Source: Variovorax dokdonensis (GTDB lineage Bacteria > Pseudomonadota > Gammaproteobacteria > Burkholderiales > Burkholderiaceae_C). Taken from it: DNA of 64,000 nucleotides. The stretch is taken from the NCBI RefSeq assembly GCF_030316895.1, contig NZ_JASZYV010000003.1:806001-870000 (forward strand). The letters run 5' to 3'. The notes beneath the pieces were generated by a model. That model saw only the letters and a program-made list of their open reading frames with translations. It ran no database searches and was not told the DNA's origin. Each line of letters begins with the position of its first letter. Position 1 is the first letter of the stretch. The translations under genes were made by a program, and so were the position numbers. Shown piece by piece: positions 10,185 through 18,451 of the stretch.

Positions 10185-10208
10185 ATTTCCCAACACGTCA
10201 TGGGAAAT
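10185..10208. repeat. Perfect 8-bp inverted repeat upstream of the autotransporter
   Basis: ATTTCCCA and TGGGAAAT are separated by 8 bases. The repeat lies in the 290-base gap between the divergent autotransporter and VWA genes, 108 bases upstream of the autotransporter start. Its dyad form fits an operator for a dimeric regulator. Apart from this repeat I see nothing gene-like in the gap. Confidence 0.45.
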
Positions 10209-10367
10209 GGATGCGCAGGAAGGCTTGGTTGGACGAATGGCGTTGCGCCACATGGCGTCAACAATCCGCCGTCGGCACGGACGGTTGCGGGTTCGGCGAC
10301 CCTGGCGCACGATACGGCGAGCGTGCGGGGATTTGCCCTTGTCGCGGTCCAACGCGAGGCGCAGTCG

Positions 10368-11405
10368 ATGTTCTTCCTCTGGCCCAAACTGCTCTGGCTG
10401 CTGACGGCGCTGGCTTTGCCGGTGGCCGCATACGTCTGGCTGCAGCGGCGTCGCGCCCAGACGGCAATTCGCTTCAGCAACCTTGGCGTCGCGCGCGCGG
10501 CCAACGTGCACAGGGCGTGGCGCCGCCACGTGCCACCGGCGCTGTTCCTGCTCGCCGTGGCCGCCATGCTGTTCGCCTCTGCGCGGCCGGTCGCCCGGGT
10601 TCAGTTGCCCTGGGTGCGCTCGACCATCCTGCTGGCGATCGACGTGTCGCTGAGCATGAGCGTGTCGGACGTCAAGCCCAGCCGGCTTGTGGCCGCGCAG
10701 GATGCGGCCAAGTCCTTCCTGCGTGAAGTGCCCAGGCAGATCGAGGTGGGGCTGGTCACCTTCGCCGGCAGCAGTCAGGTCGCGCAGCGCCCGACGCTGG
10801 ACCGCGAATCGCTGGCCGCCGGGATCGACCTGTTCCAGATGCAGATCGGCACGGCCGTCGGCAACGCCATCGTGCTGTGCCTGGCAGAACTGTTCCCCGA
10901 GCAGAACATCGCGCTGGGCGACATGACCTTTTCGAGCATGAAGCTGTCGCCGAGCCTGGACGACAAGGCCCGGCGCAAGCCCAAGGAGGTCGCCCCCGTC
11001 GCGCCGGGCTCCTACAAGTCGGCCGCGATCATCCTGCTCAGCGACGGGCGGCGCACCACCGGCATCGACACGCTGGAGGCCGCCAAGATGGCCGCCGATC
11101 GCGGCGTGCGCATCTACACCGTCGGGCTGGGCACGGTCAACGGCGAAGCCGCTTCGCCCGAGGGCATGGCGCTGTACCTGCAACTGGACGAGCCGACCCT
11201 CAAGGAGGTGGCGCGCATGACCGGCGGCGAGTACCACTATGCCGGCACGGCCGAGTCGCTGCGCACGGTCTACGAGCAGTTGGGATCGCGCGTGCAGGTC
11301 GAAACGCGCGAGACCGAAGTGACCGGCATCGCATTGCTCGCCGGCGCACTGCTGGCGCTGCTCGCGGCTGCGCTCTCGGTGTCGTGGGTGGGCCGCATCG
11401 TCTAG
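10368..11405 (+). CDS. VWA-domain membrane protein (BatA/BatB-like)
   Basis: A 345-residue inner-membrane protein with two N-terminal membrane helices (about residues 8-25 and 57-72), a von Willebrand A domain, and a C-terminal helix (about 320-338). The metal-binding MIDAS motif D92-x-S94-x-S96 is intact. Layout matches the BatA/BatB group of aerotolerance-type proteins, which usually sit beside a MoxR ATPase; no moxR is present here. An open frame extends further upstream to 9924 but runs antisense into the autotransporter, so the ATG at 10368, directly before the hydrophobic N-terminus, was chosen. Function beyond protein-protein interaction is unknown. Confidence 0.8.
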   Translation: MFFLWPKLLWLLTALALPVAAYVWLQRRRAQTAIRFSNLGVARAANVHRAWRRHVPPALFLLAVAAMLFASARPVARVQLPWVRSTILLAIDVSLSMSVSDVKPSRLVAAQDAAKSFLREVPRQIEVGLVTFAGSSQVAQRPTLDRESLAAGIDLFQMQIGTAVGNAIVLCLAELFPEQNIALGDMTFSSMKLSPSLDDKARRKPKEVAPVAPGSYKSAAIILLSDGRRTTGIDTLEAAKMAADRGVRIYTVGLGTVNGEAASPEGMALYLQLDEPTLKEVARMTGGEYHYAGTAESLRTVYEQLGSRVQVETRETEVTGIALLAGALLALLAAALSVSWVGRIV

Positions 11406-11474
11406 GCGGGTGGCGCCTTTTTGCGTTGACGGCCGACAGCCGGAACCAGGGCCCCGTGGCAAGCTCCAAGGGCC

Positions 11475-12074
11475 ATGCCGAAACATCTGCCGAAAATCGT
11501 ACCCAGCGCCCTGCACGCGCGGCGCCAAGTGCTGCGCATCGCCGCCGCCGGCACCTTGCTGCCGTTGATCTCGACCGCCGCACGTGCAGGTTTCAATTTC
11601 TTCCTGAACGAATACACCGCCACGCGCGAGGAATTGCAGGCGCAGATCACCCGCCGCTTTCCGATCACCGAGCGCTATGCCGAGATCTTCAGCGTGACGC
11701 TGCTCGAACCGCGCCTGTCGCTCGATGGCGCGTCGAACCGGGCCACGCTGGCCGCGCAGCTTTCCATTTCCAGTCCGCTGCTGCAGCCTTCGACCGTGCC
11801 CGGCCGGGTCGCAGTGAGCAGCGCGCTGCGCTGGGACGCCGCTTCGCTGGCGCTACGCCTGCAGGACCCGCGCGCCGAAAAGGTCGAGCTCGACGGCGTA
11901 CGTGGGCGCGATGCGCAGCAGTTGCAGCGCGTCGGCGCCGCCGTCGCGGAGCAATTGCTGCAGGGCTATGCGTTGCACACCTTCAAGCCGGAAGAACTGC
12001 GTGTGGGCAACAAGACCTATCAGGTGCAAGGCATCACCATCGGCAATGATGCCGTGCAGGTGGCGCTCAAGTAG
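11475..12074 (+). CDS. DUF1439 family exported protein
   Basis: A 199-residue protein with a basic twin-arginine-like N-terminus (RRQVLRIAAAG) and a hydrophobic stretch ending AARAG near residue 38, consistent with export. The mature part resembles the DUF1439 (YceB-like) family, a lipid-binding-like fold in the periplasm with no defined role. No lipobox cysteine is visible, unlike E. coli YceB. It is preceded by the VWA gene and followed 40 bases later by a glycerophosphodiesterase, all on the same strand. Confidence 0.7.
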   Translation: MPKHLPKIVPSALHARRQVLRIAAAGTLLPLISTAARAGFNFFLNEYTATREELQAQITRRFPITERYAEIFSVTLLEPRLSLDGASNRATLAAQLSISSPLLQPSTVPGRVAVSSALRWDAASLALRLQDPRAEKVELDGVRGRDAQQLQRVGAAVAEQLLQGYALHTFKPEELRVGNKTYQVQGITIGNDAVQVALK

Positions 12075-12114
12075 CCCGCGAAGGCGTCTTGCGCTTGTGG
12101 CAAGCTGCGCGGCC

Positions 12115-13098
12115 ATGTTCCTACGCTTCATCCCCACCTTTCGCGTCGCCGTCTGCACGCTGGCGGCGCTGGCTGCCAGCGCGGCCCATGCTTTCGATCT
12201 GCAGGCGCACCGCGGCGGCCGAGGCCTGGCGCCCGAGAACACGCTGGCAGCCTTCGCCAATGCCGTCGCGCTGGGCGTCGATACCCTGGAGCTCGACGTC
12301 GGCCTCAGTGCCGACGCTCAGGTGGTCATCTCGCACGACCTTGCGCTCAACCCCGAACACACGCGCGACGCGCAGGGCCAGTGGCTTTCCCAGCGCGGCC
12401 CGCTGATCCACGATCTGACCGCCGCGCAGCTTCAGGGCTACGACATCGGTCGTCTGCAGCCCGACTCGGCCTATGGCCGCCAGTTCCCAGAGCAACGGCC
12501 GGCCGACGGCCAGCACATTCCAACGCTGGCAGCACTGTTTGCCGAAATGAAGCGCCTGGGCGCCACGCATGTGCGCTTCAACATCGAGACCAAGATCGAC
12601 CCCGCTCGCCCGGGCGACACCGCACCGCCCGAAGCCATGGTCGACGCCTTGCTGGCCGAGATCGACCGCGCGGGCGTGGCGTCGCGCACGACCGTCCAGA
12701 GCTTCGACTGGCGCACGCTGGCCCGGGTGGGTGAACGCGCTCCGAAGATGGCGCGCGCCTATCTCAGCAGCCCGCGCACGCTGTCCGATCCGCGGTGGAC
12801 CGCCGGGCTCGCTCTGGCCGAGCATGCCTCACCGGCGCGCCTGGTCAAGGCCGCGGCCGGTGGCTCGCCCACGGCGCCAGTCATCTGGTCGCCGGCCTTC
12901 AAGGACCTGACGGCCGATCAGGTGAAGGAAGCCCACGCGCTCGGGCTCCTGGTGCTGCCCTGGACCGTGAATCAGCCTTCCGAAATGACACAACTGCTCG
13001 ACATGGGGGTGGACGGCATCATCACCGACTATCCCGATCGCCTGCGCAAGGTCATGCAATCGCGCGGCATGCCATTGCCGGAGCAGGTCAAACCATGA
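12115..13098 (+). CDS. Periplasmic glycerophosphodiester phosphodiesterase
   Basis: A 327-residue GDPD-family enzyme that hydrolyses glycerophosphodiesters to glycerol-3-phosphate and an alcohol. A signal peptide ends at about residue 24 (AAHA). The catalytic elements are visible just after it: QAHRGGRG with ENT, then LELDV and SHD. The C-terminal ITDYPDRLR is typical. The start ATG at 12115 was chosen because it opens the signal peptide; the longer open frame overlaps the previous gene. Its stop overlaps the next gene's start (ATGA). It resembles GlpQ more than the cytoplasmic UgpQ because of the export signal. Confidence 0.85.
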   Translation: MFLRFIPTFRVAVCTLAALAASAAHAFDLQAHRGGRGLAPENTLAAFANAVALGVDTLELDVGLSADAQVVISHDLALNPEHTRDAQGQWLSQRGPLIHDLTAAQLQGYDIGRLQPDSAYGRQFPEQRPADGQHIPTLAALFAEMKRLGATHVRFNIETKIDPARPGDTAPPEAMVDALLAEIDRAGVASRTTVQSFDWRTLARVGERAPKMARAYLSSPRTLSDPRWTAGLALAEHASPARLVKAAAGGSPTAPVIWSPAFKDLTADQVKEAHALGLLVLPWTVNQPSEMTQLLDMGVDGIITDYPDRLRKVMQSRGMPLPEQVKP

Positions 13099-13385
13099 GC
13101 GCGTCTGCCCATCAACAGCAATGGCAGCGCATTCAAGACGCGCTCCAGGATCTGCGCTCCGGCCATGGCTCGATCGATGCCCTGTCGGCCTGCGCGAACG
13201 ACGCGCGCGACCTGCTCGCTGCCCTGCCACCGCGGTTCCAGACCGTGCTCGACGATCTGCTCGATCGCCTGAATGCCAGCGTGCTGTTTTCCGAGGAGAG
13301 CTGCTCCTTCAGCCAAAAGGACCTGCTGGACGGCCTGCAGGGCTGGCTGGATCACGCCCACGCGCGAATGGGGCCGGCCGACTGA
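13095..13385 (+). CDS. Small conserved-looking protein, unknown function
   Basis: A 96-residue soluble, probably helical protein whose ATG overlaps the phosphodiesterase stop by 4 bases, so translation is probably coupled. It has a single cysteine (in EESCSFSQKDLL) and no membrane segment. I do not recognise a family. The coupled position, rather than homology, is the evidence that it is real. It ends 5 bases before the convergent cadR-like gene. Confidence 0.6.
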   Translation: MSASAHQQQWQRIQDALQDLRSGHGSIDALSACANDARDLLAALPPRFQTVLDDLLDRLNASVLFSEESCSFSQKDLLDGLQGWLDHAHARMGPAD

Positions 13386-13390
13386 GCGAC

Positions 13391-13864
13391 TCAGACATGG
13401 CGGTGCGCGGGGCTCGCGCCCAGCGGCTCCAATGGCTGCACGTCTGCGCGCCGGTGCAGCGCCTCGATGATCCGGCAATGCGGTCCATTGCCGTCGCAAC
13501 CGTTGCGCAGCGCGACCAGATCGGCCTCGAGTGCCCGCAGTTCCTCCAATCGCTGGCGAACATGCGAAAGATGCTCGTCCAGCGTCACGCAGGCGGCTTC
13601 GCAGTCGGCCTTGCTGCGCAGGTCGAGCGCCAACAGCGTGCGTACTTCGTCCAGAGACATGTCCATCGCCCGGCACAGACGGATGAAGCGCAGTTGGTGC
13701 ACGTCAGCCTCCGAATAGAGGCGATAGCTGCTTTCGCTGCGCTCTGCCGGCGCGATCAGGCCCTGGGCCTCGTAATAGCGGATGTTGGCTGCGCTGACGC
13801 CGCTGCGCGCCGCCGCCTGGCCGATGCGGTAATCCTGCACGGCGTGCGGTTTCGATGCATTCAT
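13391..13864 (-). CDS. cadR: MerR-family metal-responsive regulator, CadR-like
   Basis: A 157-residue MerR-type activator. The N-terminal winged helix (YRIGQAAARSGVSAANIRYYE) is followed by the dimerisation helix and a C-terminal metal-binding loop. Cysteines C88, C123 and C130 have the +35 and +7 spacing of the Cd(II)/Pb(II)/Zn(II) sensor CadR (C77, C112, C119), and the tail contains AHRH. An extra cysteine, C92, lies one turn after C88. The start at 13864 was chosen over an upstream in-frame ATG at 13906 because the latter would place the shared operator inside the coding region. It is divergent from the metal ATPase, which it most likely controls. Confidence 0.85.
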   Translation of the reverse strand: MNASKPHAVQDYRIGQAAARSGVSAANIRYYEAQGLIAPAERSESSYRLYSEADVHQLRFIRLCRAMDMSLDEVRTLLALDLRSKADCEAACVTLDEHLSHVRQRLEELRALEADLVALRNGCDGNGPHCRIIEALHRRADVQPLEPLGASPAHRHV

Positions 13865-13867
13865 GGC

Positions 13868-13898
13868 TTGACCTTCAAGGGACTTTAGGCTTTTCAAT
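13868..13898 (+). promoter_or_regulatory. MerR-type promoter and operator for the metal ATPase
   Basis: A -35 box TTGACC (13868-13873) is followed after 19 bases by TTCAAT (13893-13898). The overlong spacer contains an imperfect dyad (CCTTCAAG...CTTTAGG) centred near 13881. A 19-20 bp spacer with an internal dyad is the hallmark of MerR-family promoters, where the bound regulator twists the DNA. The ATPase start is about 30 bases downstream of the -10 box. Confidence 0.65.
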
Positions 13899-13930
13899 GG
13901 TGGCACAACCTAACCAGAAGAAGCCTTGTC

Positions 13931-16003
13931 ATGGAGAGAAACCTCAATACCCAAGCGGCCGCCGCACAGGGCAGCCAACCGCCCATGGGCGCGCCGCGCA
14001 TCAAGATCGACTGCTGCGGTTCAGCGTCGTGTTCGTCCGCGCCAACGCATGCGCACGCCGATGGCCATGATCACGGGCGCGCGGATGGCAACCATGCGCA
14101 AACCGAAGAGGCCGGGCACGACCACGGTCCCCTGCCCAGCACCGCGCGACTGATCGCGGCGCTGTGCCTCGCACTCGGCGCCGAAGGCATCAATTGGTTC
14201 GCCGCAGACCGCCTACCCTGGGAGATCGCCGGCATGGTCGTGGCGGCCGTCGCCATCGTGCTGGCCGGCCTGGGCATCTACGTCAGCGGACTTCGATCGC
14301 TGCGCCGCGGCAAGCTGGGTATCGACACGCTCATGTCAGTGGCCGTGACTGGCGCCTTCGTCATTGGCCAGTGGCCCGAGGCGGCGATGGTGATGGCGCT
14401 CTACGCGCTGGCCGAACTCATCGAGCACCGCGCGGCCGATCGGGCGCGCAACGCCATTGCCGGACTCATGGCCCTGGCCCCGCAAGAGGCTGAATGGCAG
14501 CGCGCGGATGGGCGCTGGGAACGCGGCCCCAGCAGCGAAGTCCCCATGAGCGCCCGAGTGCGCGTGCGCCCCGGCGAGCGACTGCCCTTCGACGGCGAAG
14601 TGGTGCTCGGTCACGGCGCCATCGACCAGTCGCCGATCACTGGCGAGAGCATTCCGGTGGACAAGGGCGTGGGCGACAAGGTCTTCGCGGGCACCATCAA
14701 CCAGAGCGGAGAACTGCAGTTCACCGTCACCGCCTCGGCTGGCAGCACGACACTCGACCGCATCATTCACGCGGTGGAGCAGGCCCAAGGTTCGCGTTCG
14801 CCCACCCAGCGCATGGTCGATCGCTTTGCCGCCGTCTACACACCGGCGGTGTTCGCCCTGGCGGTAGCTCTGGTACTGGTGATGCCGCTCGCGTTCGGCT
14901 GGACCTGGCTCGATGCCATCTACCGCGCGCTGGTGCTGCTGGTGATCGCCTGCCCTTGCGCACTGGTCCTGGCCACGCCGGTGACGGTGGTGAGCGCGCT
15001 CACCTCGGCCGCACGCCGCGGCATCCTGATCAAGGGCGGCGTGCACCTGGAGGCCGCGCGCACGCTGAAGGCCATTGCGCTGGACAAGACGGGCACCCTC
15101 ACCGAAGGCAAGCCTTCGCTGGTCCACTGGCAGGCCTGGGCCGGCGCGGACGCACAACAGGTTGAACGGGCGGCTGCGGCGCTCACGACTCGCTCGGACC
15201 ATCCGGTCTCCAAGGCCATCCTGGCGGGACTGCAGCCCGCCGGCGAACTGCCGGACGTCGAGAGCTTCCGCGCATTGCCCGGCCGCGGCACCGAAGGGCG
15301 CGTTCAGGGCCGCGCATTGGCGCTGGGCAATCACCGCCTGATCGAGGAACGCGGCCAATGCGGACCCGAACTCGAAGCCCTGCTGGCCGAACAGGAGCAG
15401 CAAGGCCGCAGCGTGAGCCTGCTGGCCGACGAAAGCGGCGTGATCGGCATCTTCGCGGTGGCCGACACGCTCAAGCCCCACGCTCAGGAAGCCGTCGCGG
15501 CGCTGCAAGCGCTGGGCGTCACACCCGTGATGCTCAGTGGCGACAACCAGACCACCGCCACCGCCGTCGCCGCGCAAGCCGGCATCCAGGAGGTTCGAGG
15601 CAACCTGCTTCCCGAGGAAAAGCAGCAAGCGCTGCTCGAATTGCAGGCCAGGCACGGCCCCACCGGCATGACCGGTGACGGCATCAACGACGCGCCCGCA
15701 TTGGCTCAAGCCAGGCTGGGCTTCGCAATGGGCCGCGCCGGCACGGACATCGCCATGGAGACCGCCGACGTGGTCATCATGAACGACGACCTGCGCCGAC
15801 TGCCCGAGACCGTGGCCCTGTCGCGCCGCACGCATGCGGTGCTCTGGCAGAACATCGTCATCGCGCTGGGCATCAAGGCGGTGTTCATGGTCCTGGCCGT
15901 TGCCGGCAGCGCCACGCTGTGGATGGCGGTTTTCGCCGATGTGGGCGCAAGCCTGCTGGTGATCGCCAACGGACTTCGCCTGCTGCGCATGGGCGAGCGC
16001 TGA
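13931..16003 (+). CDS. cadA: P1B-type heavy-metal exporting ATPase (Cd/Zn/Pb class)
   Basis: A 690-residue ATP-driven metal exporter of the inner membrane. Visible motifs are the membrane metal site C341-P342-C343, the actuator TGES, the phosphorylated D385 in DKTGT, the HP motif (SDHP) and GDGINDAPALA. The N-terminal ~66 residues lack a full GMTCxxC domain. Instead they hold a CCGSASC cluster and a histidine-rich stretch (residues ~40-66), which suggests Zn/Cd/Pb rather than Cu export. It is divergent from the CadR-like regulator with a MerR-type promoter in the 66-base gap. Metal preference is inferred from these features and is not certain. Confidence 0.9.
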   Translation: MERNLNTQAAAAQGSQPPMGAPRIKIDCCGSASCSSAPTHAHADGHDHGRADGNHAQTEEAGHDHGPLPSTARLIAALCLALGAEGINWFAADRLPWEIAGMVVAAVAIVLAGLGIYVSGLRSLRRGKLGIDTLMSVAVTGAFVIGQWPEAAMVMALYALAELIEHRAADRARNAIAGLMALAPQEAEWQRADGRWERGPSSEVPMSARVRVRPGERLPFDGEVVLGHGAIDQSPITGESIPVDKGVGDKVFAGTINQSGELQFTVTASAGSTTLDRIIHAVEQAQGSRSPTQRMVDRFAAVYTPAVFALAVALVLVMPLAFGWTWLDAIYRALVLLVIACPCALVLATPVTVVSALTSAARRGILIKGGVHLEAARTLKAIALDKTGTLTEGKPSLVHWQAWAGADAQQVERAAAALTTRSDHPVSKAILAGLQPAGELPDVESFRALPGRGTEGRVQGRALALGNHRLIEERGQCGPELEALLAEQEQQGRSVSLLADESGVIGIFAVADTLKPHAQEAVAALQALGVTPVMLSGDNQTTATAVAAQAGIQEVRGNLLPEEKQQALLELQARHGPTGMTGDGINDAPALAQARLGFAMGRAGTDIAMETADVVIMNDDLRRLPETVALSRRTHAVLWQNIVIALGIKAVFMVLAVAGSATLWMAVFADVGASLLVIANGLRLLRMGER

Positions 16004-16046
16004 CACCTGGGGCGCATGGCGCGTGCGGCCCGCATAATGCGCCGCC

Positions 16047-17078
16047 ATGTCCAGTGCTCCAAGTTCCCGTGACGCCGGTGCAGGCGCCATCACCGACGTT
16101 GCCGGCATCGAGGTCGGCCACTTCAGCGACACGCGCCGCCCGACCGGTTGCACCGTGATCCTGGCGCGCGAAGGCGCGGTGGCGGGCGTCGATGTGCGGG
16201 GCGCCGCACCCGGCACGCGCGAGACCGACCTGCTCGACGACGGCAACCTCGTGCAACAGGTCCATGCCGTCATGCTCGCCGGTGGCAGCGCCTGGGGTCT
16301 GGCCGCGGCCGACGGCGTCGTCCGATTTCTCGAAGAACAAGGCGTCGGCATGGATGTGCGCTACGGCCGTCTGCCCATCGTCCCCGCCGCGGTGCTGTTC
16401 GACCTGCCCGCGGGTGATGCGCGCATCCGGCCCGACGCCGCTGCCGGCTTTGCCGCCTGCCAGGCCGCCAGCAGCCAGCCGCCTGCCGAAGGCAATGTGG
16501 GCGCAGGCAGCGGAGCGCTCGTGGGCAAGCTCTTCGGCATCGACCGCGCGATGAAGGGCGGCATCGGTACGGCGTCGGTCAAGGTCGGCGGCATCACCAT
16601 CGGCGCGCTCATCGCCTGCAATGCGCTGGGCGACGTGATCGATCCGGACACCGCGCGGGTGGTGGCCGGCGCACGCACCGCCGATGGCCGCTCGCTGCTC
16701 GACACGCGACGCGCGCTGCTGCGCGGCGATCTTCCGAGGCCGCTCCTGGCCGGCACCAACACCACGCTGGGTGTCGTCGCGACCGACGCGCGGCTCACCA
16801 AGGTGCAGGCCAACCGCCTGGCTTCGGTGGCCCACGACGGTCTGGCGCGCGCCATCAACCCGGTGCACACCATGAGCGACGGCGACACGCTGTTCGCGCT
16901 GGCCACCGGGCAGGTGACGCTTGACGAAAACACGCCCGGCATGACCGTTCTGGGCGCGCTGGCCGCCGAGGTCGTGGCTCGCGCCACGCTGCGCGCGGTG
17001 CAGGCGGCGCGCACGCTGGAAGCGACGGCACCCGACGGCGCGCGGCTTCGCTTCCCCGCGGCCGCGGACCTCGGCTGA
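16047..17078 (+). CDS. P1-family (DmpA/NylC-type) N-terminal-nucleophile peptidase
   Basis: A 343-residue member of the P1 family, whose proenzymes cut themselves to expose an N-terminal Ser or Thr nucleophile. Here the predicted cleavage lies between N238 and T239 (GTN|TTLGVVATDA), resembling the Asn-Thr site of the 6-aminohexanoate-oligomer hydrolase NylC rather than the Gly-Ser site of DmpA. Substrates in the family include peptides with D- or beta-amino-acid N-termini and nylon oligomers, so the true substrate is open. No signal peptide is seen. The next gene starts 32 bases downstream and the one after overlaps it, suggesting a three-gene unit. Confidence 0.8.
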   Translation: MSSAPSSRDAGAGAITDVAGIEVGHFSDTRRPTGCTVILAREGAVAGVDVRGAAPGTRETDLLDDGNLVQQVHAVMLAGGSAWGLAAADGVVRFLEEQGVGMDVRYGRLPIVPAAVLFDLPAGDARIRPDAAAGFAACQAASSQPPAEGNVGAGSGALVGKLFGIDRAMKGGIGTASVKVGGITIGALIACNALGDVIDPDTARVVAGARTADGRSLLDTRRALLRGDLPRPLLAGTNTTLGVVATDARLTKVQANRLASVAHDGLARAINPVHTMSDGDTLFALATGQVTLDENTPGMTVLGALAAEVVARATLRAVQAARTLEATAPDGARLRFPAAADLG

Positions 17079-17110
17079 GCGCCGTCCCACCCGATTTGCG
17101 AACCGTGGTG

Positions 17111-18451
17111 ATGCCCAAGACGCTGCGCCTTGTCCTGCTTTCGTTGCGCGACCTGCTGGTATCGGCCGGCCCCGTATTGCTGCTGGTTTGCGGCTTGCTG
17201 GTGCTGGCCTACTGGTGGCTCGATCCGCAGCCGCCCACGAAAGTCACGTTGGCCACCGGACCGGCCGACAGCGCCTATGCCAACTTCGGCCATCGCTACG
17301 CGCAGGCTCTGGGGGCCAACGGCATCGAAGTCATCCAGAAGAGCACCGATGGCTCGCTCGACAACCTCGCGCTGCTGCGAAGCGGCGAGGCCGATGTGGC
17401 CTTCGTGCGCGGTGGCAGCGCCGATCCGCAGGCCGACGAGGAGGCCGGCCTGCTCTCGCTCGGTGCCCTGTTCTACGAGCCGCTGTGGATCTTCGTGCGC
17501 AAGGATGCCTTGAAGCGCGTCCTGCGAAAGGGCGAGGAGCCCGGCGCGCTCGCGCAGATCAAGGGCTTGCGCCTGAACGTCGACAAGCCCGGCAGCGGCG
17601 TGCCTGAAATCGTGGACCAGTTGCTGCGCGCCAACCAGCTCGACCCGTCGGCGATGACGCTGTCTCACCTGGAGCCGGCGCCAGCGGTCGAAGCCCTGCT
17701 CGGCGGCATGCTCGACGCCGTGGTGCTCGCATCGGCCCCGCAGTCCCGCCTGGTGCAGCAGTTGCTGCGCAGCACCGACGTCACGCTGATGGACATGCAG
17801 CAAGCCGAAGCCTACGTACGGCGCTTTGCCTATCTTTCGGCCGTGACCCTGCCGCGCGGCGTGGTCGATCTTGCAGCCGACCTGCCGCCGCACGACGTAA
17901 CGCTGCTGGCCACCACCACGTCGCTGCTGTCACGCGAAAAGACCCATCCGGCCTTGCGCCAGTTGTTCGCCCAAAGCGCGCAGACCATCCACAGTGCCGG
18001 CGGCTGGTTCAACCGGGCGCGCGACTTTCCCAACACGCGCACCAGCGAACTGCCCGTCAGCCCCGAAGGTGATCGCGCCATCAACGGCACGCCGCCCTTC
18101 TGGCAACGCTACCTGCCCTTCTGGGCGAGCAATCTGTTCGAGCGCATGTGGCTGGTGATCGGCGGTTTGCTGGTGCTGATGCTGCCGCTGTCGCGCGTGG
18201 TGCCGCCGCTCTACCAGTTCCGGGTACGCTCGCGGGTGTTCCGCTGGTATGCACGACTGCGCGACATCGAGCAGCGTGCGGACGACGCCGCCGAGCCAGG
18301 CGCGCCACTGCTGGCCGAGCTGGATACGTTGGAGGAGCATGTGAACAAGGTCACCGTGCCACTGTCCTATGCCAACGAGCTCTACGAGCTGCGCGGGCAC
18401 ATCCACGCCGTGCGCCTGCGCTTGCGGGCGCGCACCACGCCCGGAACATGA
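17111..18451 (+). CDS. Membrane-anchored TAXI-family TRAP solute receptor
   Basis: A 446-residue protein. An N-terminal membrane helix (about 14-36) is followed by a TAXI solute-binding domain (VTLATGPADSAYANFG onwards). A second membrane helix starts near residue 346, and the protein ends in a charged, probably cytoplasmic helical tail of about 80 residues. Classic TAXI receptors are soluble periplasmic proteins working with DctQM-type membrane subunits; none is encoded here. This layout resembles membrane-anchored TAXI proteins of unknown role. The start at 17111 (ATG) was preferred to TTG at 17096. The stop overlaps the next start by 4 bases. Confidence 0.8.
   Translation: MPKTLRLVLLSLRDLLVSAGPVLLLVCGLLVLAYWWLDPQPPTKVTLATGPADSAYANFGHRYAQALGANGIEVIQKSTDGSLDNLALLRSGEADVAFVRGGSADPQADEEAGLLSLGALFYEPLWIFVRKDALKRVLRKGEEPGALAQIKGLRLNVDKPGSGVPEIVDQLLRANQLDPSAMTLSHLEPAPAVEALLGGMLDAVVLASAPQSRLVQQLLRSTDVTLMDMQQAEAYVRRFAYLSAVTLPRGVVDLAADLPPHDVTLLATTTSLLSREKTHPALRQLFAQSAQTIHSAGGWFNRARDFPNTRTSELPVSPEGDRAINGTPPFWQRYLPFWASNLFERMWLVIGGLLVLMLPLSRVVPPLYQFRVRSRVFRWYARLRDIEQRADDAAEPGAPLLAELDTLEEHVNKVTVPLSYANELYELRGHIHAVRLRLRARTTPGT

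Noticed and set aside
9924..10367. Longer N-terminus for the VWA protein
   Set aside because: The extension would overlap the start of the divergent autotransporter and adds sequence unlike the family; the ATG at 10368 begins directly before the membrane helix.
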